Below are positions 24,901 to 37,705 of a stretch of DNA of 64,000 nt, one piece after another. How positions within the stretch are numbered: the first letter of the stretch is position 1; the number at the start of each line of letters is the position of its first letter. The position numbers and the translations under genes were made by a program. Origin of the DNA: Talinum fruticosum (taxonomy: Eukaryota; Streptophyta; Magnoliopsida; Caryophyllales; Talinaceae); the NCBI GenBank assembly GCA_021018815.1, contig JAITYX010000003.1, forward strand, positions 4,264,501 to 4,328,500. The letters are read 5' to 3'. The notes under the pieces are model-generated. The model did not search any database, had not been told where the DNA came from, and saw nothing but the letters and a program-made list of their open reading frames with translations.

Positions 24901-27900
24901 GTGTCCGAAAAGTAAGGTGGAAGCCACCGTTGAGATTAGTGTTGAAGATTTTTAATTTCGGAAACGAGATAACCACGACACGGTGTCCGGGCCTAGATCG
25001 AAATAAAAAAGCCTTGTTTGTGTTTAGATTGGACTGAGAAGAGTATGAACTCATAATTTACGTGGAAACCCTCCTAGGGCGGAAAACCACGGCCACTTGC
25101 TAATCCAAACACCAAGTCAAATCCACTATTTTAAATCCACTATTTTGAATCCACAAATTACGAGTAGGCGGACTAAACTAGAATTGCTCCCTTAGAGAAT
25201 TCCTTACAAGGTTTTCCTAGACTCCGAAATTCTCTTATCCGATCTAGTACTTCCTAATTGAGGTAACATTTACATCTAGGGTCAAGCGACTCGAGTTAAC
25301 CCTTACAGCTCGGTCAAGGGACCTTACTCGAAAGTAAGAAGAGAAGTTGTGATCGATTACAACACCTTACAACTCGGAAAGATGTTAAGTACGAGTTTAA
25401 GTTGTTAATAGCAGATTGAATATGAAAATAAAGACTTTTGCTTAAGTATGTGTATTGACAATTGTTCCAGCGAGCTTAGCCGTTGTGACTAGCGTCCGAT
25501 TAGAAGATCCGTTGAGATGTGAATGTTGTGTAAGGGCTCTTGACTCCTTAGGATGTCCCAATTCACTGGTGGTGTCCGAAAAGTAAGGTGGAAACCATCA
25601 TTGAGATTAGTGTTGAAGATTTCCAATTTCGGAAACAGACTACCCCGACACGGTGTCTACGCATAGATCGGAAAAAGAAAAAGCCTTATCCGAGTCTAGA
25701 TTGGACTGAGAAGAGTATGAACTCATAATTTACGTGGAAACCTTCCTAGGGCGAGAAAACCATAGCCTATGCTAATCCAAGCACCAAGTCAAATCCACTA
25801 TTTTAAATCCACTATTTTGAATCTACAAATTACGGTAGGCGGACTAAACCAGAATTGCTCCCTTAGACAATTCCTTACAAGGTTTTCCTAGACTCGAAAT
25901 TCCTTTATTTCATCTAGTACTTCGGACCGAGGTAACCTTTACAGCTAGGGACCACTGAGCTGGGTTAACCCTTACACCTTAGTCAAGGGACCTTACTCGG
26001 AAAGTAAGAAAAGAACTTATGACTGATTACAAGACCTTACAACTCATAAAGATGTGAAGTACAAAGTTGGGCTTGTAAGTAGAAGATTGAATATGAATAC
26101 AAAGTCTTTTGCTTAGGTATGTGTATTGACAATGGTTCCAGACTTTTTCTTAAGTATGTGTATTGACAATGGTTCCAGCAATCTTCAAGTCTTAAAATTT
26201 GGCTTCTATTTATAAGTGAACAAGCAGCTTAGCCGTTGTGACTTGCTTCGATTAAAAGTCCTCTATGACCATTGTACCGGTTCTTTTGAGTCACTCAAGA
26301 AAGATCCAATGAGATGTGAACGTTGTGCAATGGCTCTTGACTCCTTAGGATGTCCTAATCCACTGGTGGTGTCCGAAAGGTAAGGTGGAAACCACCATTG
26401 AGCTTAGTGTTGAAGATTTTAAATTTTGGAAACAAACAATCCCGACACGAGTCCGGGCCTAGATCGAAGTAGAAAAAGCCTTATGTGAGTCTAGATTGGA
26501 CTCGGAAGAGTATGAACTAAGAATTTACGTGGAAACCCTCATGGGGAAGAAAACCACGGCCAGTGCTAATCCAAGCAGCAAGTCAAATCCACTATTTTAA
26601 TTTCATTATTTTGAATCCATAAAATAGAGTAGACAGACTCAACCAGAATTGCTCCTCTAAACAATTCCTTACAACGTTTTCCTAGACTCAGAAATTCTTT
26701 TATTTGATCTAGTACTTCTTAACCGAGGTAACCTTTACAGCTAGGGACAAGCGAGCTGAGTTAACCTTTACAGCTCAGTCCGGGGACCTTACTCCGAAAG
26801 GAAAAAAATAGTTGTGACTGATTCCAACACCTTACAACTCATAAAGATGTTAAGTACGAGTTGGAGTTGTAAGTAGATGATTGAATATGAATACAATGAC
26901 TTTTGCTTAAGTATGTGTATTGACAATCGTTCCAGCGAATCTTTAAGTCTTGAGATTTGGCTTCTATTTATAGATGACCAAGCACCTTAGCCGTTGTGAC
27001 TAGCGTCTAATTAGAAGTCCTCGGTGACCCTTGTACCGGTTCTTCCGAGTCGCTCGAAAAGATCCGTTGAGATGTGAATGTTGTGTAACGGCTCTTGACT
27101 CCTTAGGATGTCCCAATCCACTAGTGGTGTCCGAAAAGTAAGGTGGAAACCACCGTTGAGCTTAGTGTTGTAGATTTCCAATTTTGGAAACCGACAACCC
27201 TAACACGTAGTCCGGGCCTAGATCAAAAGTAGAAAAAGCCTTGTCCGAGTCTAGATTGGACTCGGAAGAGTATGAACTCATAACTTACGTGGACACCGTC
27301 TTGGGGAAAAAAACCAAGGGCGAGTGCTAATCTAAGCGAGCAAGTCAAATTCACTATTTTAAATCCCCTATTTTGAATCCACAAAATACAGTAGATATAC
27401 TCAACCATAATTGCTCCCTTACACAATTCTTTACAAGGTTTTCCTAGACTCGAAATTCTTTTATTTGATCTAGTACTTTGTAAGCGAGGTAACGTTTACA
27501 GCTAGGGACCACTGAGCTGGGTTAACCCTTACAGCTCGGTCAAGGGACCTTACTCGGAATCTAAGAAAAGAACTTATGACTGATTACAAGACCTTACAAC
27601 TCATAAAGATGTGAAGTACAAAGTTGGGCTTGTAAGTAGAAGATTGAATATGAATACAAAGTCTTTTACTTAAGTATGTGTATTGACAATGGTTCCGGAC
27701 TTTTTCTTTAGTATGTGTATTGACAACGGTTCCAACAATCTTCAAGTCTTAAAATTTGGCTTCTATTTATAAGTGAACAAGTAGCTTAGCCGTTGTGACT
27801 AGCTTCGATTAGAAATCCTCTATGACCCTTGTCCAGGTTCTTTTGAGTCACTCGAAAAGATCCAATGAGATGTGAACGTTGTGCAACGGCTCTTGACTCC

Positions 27901-30900
27901 TTAGGATGTCCCAATCCACTGGTGGTGTCCGAAAAGTAAGGTGGAAACCACCGTGGAGCTTAGTGTTGAAGATTTTAAATTTTGGAAACAAACAACCACG
28001 ACACGAGTCCGGGCCTAGATCGAAGTAGAAAAAGCCTTCTCTCGTGTCTAGATTGGACTCGAAGAGTATGAACTAAGAATTTAAGTGGAAACCCTCATAG
28101 GGAAGAAAACCACGGCCAGTGCTAATCCAAGCGAGCAAGTCAAATCAACTATTTTAATTTCATTATTTTGAATCCATAAAATACGAGTAGACGAGACTCA
28201 ACTAGAATTGCTCCCCTAAACAATTCCTTAGAAGGTTTTCCTAGACTCAGAAATTCCTTTCTTTGATCTAGTACTTCTTAACCGACGTAACCTTTACAGC
28301 TAGGGACAAGCGAGGTGAGTTAACCCTTACGGCTCAGTCCAGGGAGCTTACTCGGAAAGTAAGAAGAGAACTTGTCACCGATTACAAGACCTTAAAACTC
28401 ATAAAGATGTTAAGTACACAGCTAGATTTGTAAGTAGAAGATTGAATATGAATACAAAGACTTTTGCTTAAGTATGTGTATTGACAATGGTTCCAGTAAT
28501 CTTCAAGTCTTGAGATTTGGCTTCTATTTATAGCTAACCAAGCAGCTTAGCCGTTGTGACTAGCGTCCGATTAGAAGCCCTCCGGGGCTGTTGTATCGGT
28601 TCTTCCGAGTGGCTCATAAAAGATCCGTTGAGATATGAATGTTGTGTAACGGCTCTTGACTCCTTAGGATGTCCCAATCCACTGGCGGTGTCCGAAAAGT
28701 AAGGTGGAAACAACCGTTCGGCTTAGTGTTGTAGATTTCCAATTTTTGAAACTCACAACCCTAACACATAGTCCGGGCCTAGATCGAAGTAGAAAAAGCC
28801 TTGTCTAAGTCTAGATTGGACTCGGAAGAGTATGAACTCATAATTTATGTGGAAACCCTCCTGGGGAAGAAAACCACGGCCAGTGCTAATCCAAGCAGAC
28901 AAGTCAAATTCACTATTTTAAATCCATTATTTTGAATCCACAAAATACGGAAGATATACTCACCCATAATTGCTCCCTTAGACAATTCCTTACAAGGTTT
29001 TCCTAGACTTAGAAATTCCTTTATTTGATCTAGTACTTCGTAATTGAGATAACCTTTATAGCTAGGGACCACCGAGCTGCGTTAACCCTTACAGCTCAGT
29101 CAAGGGACCTTACTCGAAAGTAAGAAAAAATTATAACAGATTATAAGACCTTACAACTCATAAAGATGCGAAGTACAAAGTTGGGCTTGTAAGTAGAAGG
29201 CTGAATATGAATACAAAGACTTTTGCTTAAGTATGTGTATTAACAATGGTTCCAGCAATCTTCAAGTCTTAAAATTTGGCTTCTATTAATAAGTGAACAA
29301 GCAGCTTAGCCGTTGTGACTAGCTTCGATTAGAAGTCCTCTATGACCGTTGTACCAGGTTCTTTTGAGTCGCTCGGGTAAGATCCAAAGAGATGTGAACG
29401 TTGTGCAACGGCTCTTGACTCCTTAGGATGTCCCAATCCACTGGTGGTGTCCGAAAAGTAAGGTGGAAACCACCGTGGAGCTTAGTGTTGAAGATTTTAA
29501 ATTTTGGAAACAAACAACCACGACACGAGTCCGGGCCTAGATCGAAGTAGAAAAAGCCTTCTCTGTGTCTAGATTGGACTCGGAAGAGTATGAACTAAGA
29601 ATTTACGTGGAAACCCTCATAGGGACGAAAACCACGGCCAGTGCTAATCCAAGCAGCAAGTCAAATCCACTATTTTAATTTCATTATTTTGAATCTATAA
29701 AATACGAGTAGACGAGACTCAACCGAATTGCTCCCCTAAACAATTCCTTAGAAGGTTTTCCTAGACTCGAAATTCCTTTCTTTGATCAAGTACTTCTTAA
29801 CCGACGTAACCTTTACAGCTAGGGACAACTAAGGTGAGTTAACCCTTACAGCTCAGTCCAGGGGACCTTACTCGAAAGTAAAAAAAATAGTTGTGACTGA
29901 TTCCAATACCTTACAACTCGGAAAGATGTTAAGTACACAATTGGATTTGTAAGTAGAAGATTGAATATGAATACAAAGACTTTTGCTTATGTATGTGTAT
30001 TGACAATGGTTCCAGCAATCTTCAAGTCTTGAGATTTGGCTTCATTTACGAGATAACCAAGCAGCTTATCCGTTGTGACTCGCGTCCGATTAGAAGTCCT
30101 CGGTGACTCGTTGTACTAGGTTCTTTTGAGTCGCTCATAAAAGATCCGTTGAGATGTGAATGTTGTGTAACGGCTCTTGACTCCTTAGGATGTCCCAATC
30201 CACTAGTGGTGTCCGAAAGTAAGGTGGAAACCACCGTTGAGCTTAGTGTTGTAGATTTCCAATTTTTGAAACTCACAACCCTAACACATAGTCCGGGCCT
30301 AGATCAAAAGTAGAAAAGCCTTGTCTAAGTCTAGATTGGACTCGAAGAGTATGAACTCATAATTTACGTGGAAACCCTCCTCGGGAAGAAAACCACGGCC
30401 AGTGCTAATCCAAGCGAGCAAGTCAACTTCACTATTTTGAATCCACTATTTTGAATCCACAAAATACAGTAGATATACTCAACTATAATTGCTCCCTTAG
30501 ACAATTCCTTACAAGGTTTTCCTAGACTCGAAATTCCTTTATTTGATCTAGTACTTCGTAATCGAGATAACCTTTACAACTAGGGACCACTCGAGTTGGC
30601 TTAACCCTTACGAGCTTAGTCAAGGGACCTTACTCGGAAAGTAAGAAAAGAACTTATGACTGATTGTAAGACCTTACAACTCATAAAGATGTGAAGTACA
30701 AAGTTGGGCTTGTAAGTAGAAGATTGAATATGAATACAAAGACTTTTGCTTAAGTATGTGTATTGACAATGGTTCCGGACTTTTTCTTAAGTATGTGTAT
30801 TGACAATGGTTCCAGCAATCTTCAAGTCTTAAAATTTGGCTTCTATTTATAAGTGAACAAGCAGCTTAGCCGTTGTGACTAGCTTCGATTCGAAGTCCTC

Positions 30901-31777
30901 TATGACCATTGTACTGGTTCTTTTGAGTTGCTCGTAAAAGATCCGTTGAGATGTGAATGTTATGCAACGGCTCTTGACTCCTTAGGATGTCCAAATGCAC
31001 TGGTGGTGTCCGAAAAGTAAGGTGGAAACCACCGTTGAGCTTAGTGTTGAAGATTTTAAATTTTGGAAACAAACAACCACGACACGAGTGTGGGCCTAGA
31101 TCAAAAGTAGAATAAGCCTTGTCCGAGTCTAGATTGGACTCGGAAGAGTATGAACTAAGAATTTACGTGGAAATCCTCCTGGGGAAGAAAACCACGACCA
31201 GTGCTAATCCAAGCAGCAAGTCAAATCCAGTATTTTAAATTCATTATTTTGAATCTATAAAATACGAGTAGACGGACTCAACCAGAATTGCTCCCTTAAA
31301 CAATTCCTTACAAGGTTTTCCTAGACTTCGAAATTCCTTTATTTGATCTTGTACTTCTTAAGCTGAGGTAACCTTTAAAGCTAGGGACAAGCGAGCTGAG
31401 TTTACGCTTACAACTTAAAAAGATGTTAAGTACAGAGTTGGAGCTGTAAGTAGAAGATTGAATATGAATACAAAGACTTTTGCTTAAGTATGTGTATTGA
31501 CAATGGTTCTAGCAATCTTCAAGTCTTGAGACTTGGCTTCTATTTATAGATGACTAAGCGGCTTTGCGATTGTGACTAGCTTCGATAAGAAGTCCTCTGT
31601 GACCGTTGTACCGGTTCTTCCGAGTCGCTCATAAAAGATCCGTTGAGATTTGAATGTTGTGTAATGGCTCTTGACTCCTTAGGATGTCCCAATCCACTAG
31701 TGGTGTCCGAAAAGTAAGGTGGAAACCACCGTTGAGCTTAGTGTTGTAGATTTCCAATTTTGGAAACCGACAACCAC
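18960..31777 (-). repeat. LTR-derived tandem array, left part (17 monomers)
   Basis: Anchored on the block aaccacgg, monomers occur at 19020, 19769, 20534, 21293, 22059, 22819, 23574, 24321, 25085, 25758, 26552, 27312, 28108, 28872, 29630, 30391 and 31190. Most spacings are 747-766; longer ones of 794-799 carry an internal 36-bp duplication, and 673 reflects a deletion near 25467. All monomers are head to tail. Each runs from a gactcgga(a)gag/gtggaaaccctcc block through the TATA-box region to a gtccgggcctagatcgaagt block. The last copy (31190) lacks about 60 bp near 31405. Confidence 0.92.
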
Positions 31778-33358
31778 TGAAGGTTTGCTCGGGGAGAGTC
31801 CGAGTCACCGTAGAGGGGGTGAATAAGGTGAGGAAGTCATCTTGTGGAGATTCAAACTCTTTTGCCAAGTAAAATACAGAATGCGGTTACGAGTCAAAAC
31901 AGATTCGAAAAGTAGAGACTCGGAAAGACCGAATAGATAGGAATGGTAAGAAAAGCGAGATGCTTTAAGACAATCTGAGTCTAGAATGAACTCGGAAAGT
32001 AAACACTTAGAGAATACGTGGAAACCCTCCCGGGGCAGAAAACCACGGACCGTGTCAATCCGGACACGAAGTCAAATCCACTATTTTGAGTCCACAAAAT
32101 ACCGTGAACGGATCGAACCCGAGTTGCTCCCTTAGACAACTCTATACAAGTTTTCCTAGACTCGAAATTCCCTTATCCGATCTAGTACTTCCTAGCTAAG
32201 ATAACCCTTACAGCTAGGGACAACTAAGCTGAGTTTACCCTTACGGCTTAGTCAAGGGACCTTACAAAGAAAGTAAGAAAGAGTTTGTAGTCGAGTATAA
32301 GACCTTACAACTCGAAGGTAATGAATTACAGAATAGGAGTTGTAAGTAGAAGATTGAGAATGAATACAAAGACTTTGCACAAGTATGTATATTAACAATA
32401 GGTTCGGCAAACTTCAAGTCTTGTGAAGTGGCTTCTATTTATAGATGACCGAGCGAGTAGCCGTTATCTTCATCTCGCTGACCGAGAGTCCTCTTTGACC
32501 GTTGATAGAAGCTTTCTAAGTCACTCGGAAAGTATCCGTTGTAATGTGAACGTTGGACAACGGTTTAACTCTCTTGGAAGTCCCAAAACTACTAGCGGTG
32601 TCCTGAGAGGTAAGGTGAATACCACCGTTAAGCTTGGCGTTCCAGTTTTCCAGATTTGGAAACAGACAGCTCCGACACAATCTTACGGGACTGGAGCGAG
32701 AGAAGGTGAAAAGCCATGTCTGCTTGGTGATTTGACGTTTTGAAGCCGGTTACTTTTGTGGTTTGAAAAAGGTGTATCCTCATTTGAATAACCTACAAAA
32801 GTAAATCAATTTTGGTTCTCAAAGTATAAAATACTTTGGTGCAAGATTAGACACGAGATAATAAAATAATTATGATGATTAATCAACCAATTATCCGAGT
32901 CGAAGAGAAGTGGAATTTTACGAGTCCAATATCAATAATACTCGGAATTCCATCCGATTTAGTCTAAGTGAAGGATCAAGATAAGTAAAGAATATCGAGT
33001 GAGATAACTTGATATAGACTAAGTACGAAACGGACTAGAGGTACCGACTCTAACGAAATAGAGCTTATAATCGAAGTCGGATTCGAGTGAGAAAAGACAA
33101 AATACTAGTCTATTAAATCTACGATAAATCTGAGTGATGAGGGACTCGGAACGAGAGAACCGGTTGTCCGAGTCACTTACGGATAAGCAAGAAATATAAG
33201 CAGTAAAAGCTGTATCACTTAGAGAAGATACCATTTTACTCAAAGAAGTTTCGAGATACGAGAGAATGCCTTGGAATCAAAACTCTATAAGTATGAGATG
33301 GTTATAGCTGATTCAATTAATGCAACTCGAAATGCGTTGAGAAGTGTCCGAGTCTTCA
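31778..33358 (-). mobile_element. Solo copia LTR inside the array
   Basis: The 1581-bp sequence runs tgaaggtttgctcgggg to gtgtccgagtcttca. It belongs to the same LTR subtype as element I (gctcgggg, and the aatacggaatgcg block) and not to the array subtype. The array monomer is interrupted in the middle of a gacaaccc word and resumes at 33359 with aaccctaacacatag. The flanks caacca(c) and aaccc are an imperfect TSD. It therefore entered after the array had formed. Confidence 0.85.
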
Positions 33359-36300
33359 AACCCTAACACATAGTCCGGACCTCGATCGAAGTAGAAAAAG
33401 CCTTGTCCGAGTCTAGATTGGACTCGGAAGAGTATGAACTCATAATTTACGTGGAAACCCTCCTTGGGAAGAAAACCACGGCCGGTGCTAATCCAAGCAG
33501 ACAAGTCAAATTCACTATTTTGAATCCACTATTTTGAATCCATAAAATACGGTAGATATACTCAACCATAATTGCGCCTTTAGACAATTCCTTACAAGGT
33601 TTTCCTAGACTATGAAATTCCTTTATTTGATCTAGTACTTCGTAATCGAGATAACCTTTACAACTAGGGACCACTGAGTCGGGTTAACCCTTATAGCTCG
33701 GTCAAGGGACCTTACTCGGAAAGTAAGAAAAGAACTTATGACCGATTATAAGACCATACAACTCATAAAGATGTGAAGTACAAAGTTGGGCTTGTAAGTA
33801 GAAGATTAAATATGAATACAAAGACTTTTGCTTAAGTATGTGTATTGACAATGGTTCCAGACTTTTTCTTAAGTATGTGTATTGACAATGGTTCCAGCAA
33901 TCTTCAAGTCTTAAAATTTGGCTTCTATTTATAAGTGAACAAGCAGCTTAGCCGTTGTGACTAGCTTCGATTAGAAGTCCTCTATGACCATTATATAGGT
34001 TCTTTTGAGTAACTCGGAAAAGATCCGTTGAGATGTGAATGTTGTGCAACGGCTCTTGACTCCATAGGATGTCCAAATCCACTGGTGGTGTCCGAAAAGT
34101 AAGGTGGAAACCACCCTTGAGCTTAGTGCTTGAAGATTTTAAATTTTAGAAACAAGCAACCCCGACACGAGTGTGGGCCTAGATCGAAGTAGAAAAGCCT
34201 TGTCCGAGTCTAGATTGGACTCGAAGATTATGAACTAAGAATTTACATGGAAACCCTCCTGCGGAAGAAAACCACGGCCAGTGCTAATCCAAGTAGCAAG
34301 TCAAATCCAGTATTTTAAATTCATTATTTTGAATCCATAAAATACAGTAGACAGATTCAACCGAATTGCTCCCTTAAACAATTCCTTACAAGGTTTTCCT
34401 AGACTCGAAATTCCTTTATTTAATCTTGTACTTCTTTACTGAGGTAACCTTTACAACTAGGGACAACCGAGCTGAGTTAACCCTTACAGCTCAGTCCAGG
34501 GACCTTACTCGAAAGTAAAAAAATAGTTGTGATCGATTCCAACACCTTACAACTCGGAAAGATGTTAAGTACACGGTTGGAGTTGTAAGTAGAAGATTGA
34601 ATATGAATACAAAGACTTTTGCTTAAGTATGTCTATTGACAATGGTTCTAGCAATCTTCAGGTCTTGAGATTTGGCTTCTATTTATAGATGACCAAGCAG
34701 CTTGGCCATTGTGACTAGCTTCGATTAGAAGTCTTCGATGACCGTTGTATCGGTTCTTCCGAGTTGTTCATAAAAGATCCGTTGAGATGTGAATGTTGTG
34801 TAACGGCTCTTGACTCCTTAGGATGTCCCAATCCACTGGTGATGTCCGAAAAGTAAGGTGGAAACCACCGTTGAGCTTAGTGTTGTAGATTTCCAATTTT
34901 GGAAACCGACAACCCTAACACATAGTCCGGGCCTAGATCGAAGTAGAAAAAGCCTTGTCCGAGTTTAGATTGGACTCGGAAGAGTATGAACTCATAATTT
35001 ACGTGGAAACCCTCCTCGGGAAGGAAACCACGGCCAGTGCTAATCCAAGCACCAAGTCAAATCCACTATTTTAAATCCACTATTTTGAATCCACAAAATA
35101 CAGTAGACATACTCAACCATAATTGCTCCCTTAGACAATTCCTTACAAGGTTTTCCTAGACTCGAAATTCCTTTATTTGATCTAGTACTTCCTAACCGAC
35201 GTAACCTTTACAGCTAGGGATAATTAAGCTGCGTTAACCCTTACAGCTCGGTCAAGGGACCTTACTCGGAAAGTAAGAAAAGAACTTATGACATATTACA
35301 AGACCTTACACCTCCGAAAGATATGAAGTACAAAGTTGGACTTGTAAGTAAAACATTGAATATGAATAAAAAGACTTTTTCTTAAGTATGTGTATTGACA
35401 ATGGTTCCAAGCAATCTTCAAGTCTTAAAATTTGGCTTCTATTTATAAATGAAGAAGCACCTTAGCCATTGTGACTAGCTTCGATTAGAAGTCCTCTACG
35501 ACCGTTGTACCGGTTATTCGAGTCGCTTAGACAAGATCTAATGAGATGTGAGCGTTGTGCAACGGCTCTTGACTCCTTAAGATGTCCCAATCCACAGGTG
35601 GTGTCCGAAAAGTAAGCTGGAAACCACCGTTGAGATTAGTGTTGAAGATTTCAAATTTTGGAAACAGACAATCTCGACACGGAGTCCGGGCCTAGATCGA
35701 AGTAGAAAAAGCCTTGTCCGAATCTAGATTGGACTCAAAAGAGTATGAACTAAGAATTTACGTGGAAACCCTCCCGGGGAAGAAAACCACGGCCAGTGCT
35801 AATCCAAGTAGCAAGTCAAATCCACTATTTTAAATCCGTTATTTTGAATCCACAAAATACAGTAGACATACTCAACTAGAATTGCTCTCTTAGACAATTC
35901 CTTACAAGGTTTTCCTAGACTCCGAGATTCCTTTATTTGATCTAGTACTTCTTAACCGAGGTAACCTTTACAGACGAGGACAACCGAGCTGAGTTAACCC
36001 GTACAACTCAATCCAGGGACCTTACTCGGAAAGTAAGAAGAGAAGTTGTGACTCGATTACAAGACCTTACAACTTAAAAAGATGTTAAGTACAGAGTTGG
36101 AGTCTGTAAGTAGAAGATTGAATATGAATACAAAGACTTTTGCTTAAGTATGTGTATTGACAATGGTTCCAAGCAATCTTCAAGTATTGAGATTTGGCTT
36201 CTATTTATAAATGAACCAGCAGACTTAGCCGTCGTGACTAGCTTCGATTAGAAGTCCTCTATGACCATTGTACCAGTTCTTCCGAGTCGCTCGAAAAGAT

Positions 36301-36480
36301 CCGTTGAAATGTGAATGTTTTGTAACGGCTCTTAACTCCTTAGGATGTCCCAATCCACTGGTGGTGTCCGAAAAGTAAGGTGGAAACCACTTGTTGAGCT
36401 TAGTGTTGAAGATTTCAAATTTTCGAAAAGACAACCTGGACACATTGTCCAGGCCTAGATCGAGAAAATAAAAAAGCCTT
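33359..36480 (-). repeat. LTR-derived tandem array, right part (4 monomers)
   Basis: Monomer anchors are 33474, 34270, 35026 and 35785, with spacings of 796, 756 and 759. The pattern continues the alternation of two monomer types seen from 26552 onward. The final monomer runs out at about 36480 into the unique U3-like part of the LTR (gatttaacattttgatgcc). Confidence 0.9.
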
Positions 36481-37132
36481 GTCTCGCTAGTGATTTAACA
36501 TTTTGATGCCGACTACTTTTATAATTCAAAAATAGGATAACCTCGTTTAAATAACGTACAAAAGTAATCAATTTTCGTCCGAGATTATACACGAGATAAT
36601 AATTTAATTACAATAATTAAGTGCATAATTATCCGAGTCGAAAGAAATGGAATTTTATGAGTCTAATATTCATTATACTCAAATTCCATCCGAGTGAGTC
36701 CGGAGAAAGATCAAGTTAGATGAAGAATATCAAAATAAAAATACTTGATCTAGACAAATATAGTTCAAACAAAACAAGTCGACTAGAAGAGATGAATTAA
36801 TGTCGTAATTCACTCGAACTTGGAATATGAAGTCGACACTGAGTTTAAGCGAGTTAGAGGGAGTGTTTGAACATGCGATATATCCGAGTGTTGTCTAAGT
36901 GACTCGGAATTACAAATGTTAAAAGATGAGCAAGAGTATGCTTTCCGAGTTAGTCGAAACAAATGAAAACTTATGCAGTAGTTTTTGTAACACTCAAAAA
37001 GGTTCCGTATCACTCGGAAAAGTTTCTATAGCACTTAGAATGATTTGAAATCAAAACTTACAAGAGATGAAATTAGTACCTTATTCCTTGATAGTACTCA
37101 AAATGTTATACATGTAAAGTCCGAGTCTTCAA

Positions 37133-37143
37133 TCTCCCCTTTT
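37133..37143 (-). other. Polypurine tract, element D
   Basis: On the minus strand aaaggggaga lies one base before the 3' LTR start. This purine run primes plus-strand DNA synthesis. The same motif is found at 50823-50834 in element I. Confidence 0.8.
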
Positions 37144-37705
37144 GATGAAAGGCATTCTTTACTCGAGATAGAAACTTTGCTTGGTGTTATAGCCCTGAGT
37201 TTTCATTCTTTCTCCACGAACATGTTAGAGTATATAGATAAAATCGTATAAATATCTAGAGGATTCAAACTTAGATTTTATCGGAGCAATTAAACTTCGA
37301 TTGCATCAAAGCTAAAAGCTGAAATATCGCATAGGAATAAAGTGAAACTTAGATTGCTTATATCATAGTACAAAGAAAAATGTAGCTGAGTTGATAGATC
37401 AAAGCAAGAAAAAAAAAGCATGTAATTGAGTTGATATATTGGGGCAAGATGAACTCGAAAAAAATAAATTGAAACTCAAAAAATAGTTATACCGAGAAAT
37501 AAATAAGCACGAAATAGACACTTCATTAAAATTCACATAGAAAAGATATATACACAAAAGAGGTGAGAGAAAACTCCCCTAAGCAAGACAACACAAATTT
37601 TCTAACTATCCTCTCCCTTGCCTTTCAAAGAAAAACAAAAAAAAATGTATCAAGAAGATACAAATTTGTATGTCTGGACAAAAAAATACAGGAAAAAAAA
37701 ATTTA
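37144..37705 (-). other. 3' untranslated stretch of element D
   Basis: AT-rich DNA lies between the third ORF and the polypurine tract. It includes actcccctaagcaagacaac (about 37575) and cccttgcctttcaaag (about 37615), which are also found at 51085 and 51133 in element I. No coding capacity is seen. Confidence 0.5.

Larger units (their letters stand above)
18838..37131 (-). mobile_element. 3' LTR of element D with tandem array
   Basis: The right end is gtccgagtcttca at 37131 with the polypurine tract just outside; the left end is tgaaggtttgctcttgg at 18838. From 37131 down to about 36480 it follows the single-copy LTR (U3-like part). From 36480 to about 18960 a ~760-bp segment is repeated 21 times, and the last ~120 bp is the normal LTR terminus. 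A 1581-bp solo LTR (31778-33358) is inserted in the array. Confidence 0.85.

Noticed and set aside
24729..25054. Frames of about 100 codons on both strands within the array
   Set aside because: They recur with the monomers and change with each indel. They are shadows of non-coding LTR sequence.
18960..36480. CRISPR array or bacterial-type repeat locus
   Set aside because: Units are ~760 bp with no unique spacers, and they match an LTR found singly elsewhere in the window.
18960..36480. Canonical centromeric satellite
   Set aside because: The monomer is LTR-derived and the array is embedded between LTR ends. A centromeric role cannot be judged from sequence alone.
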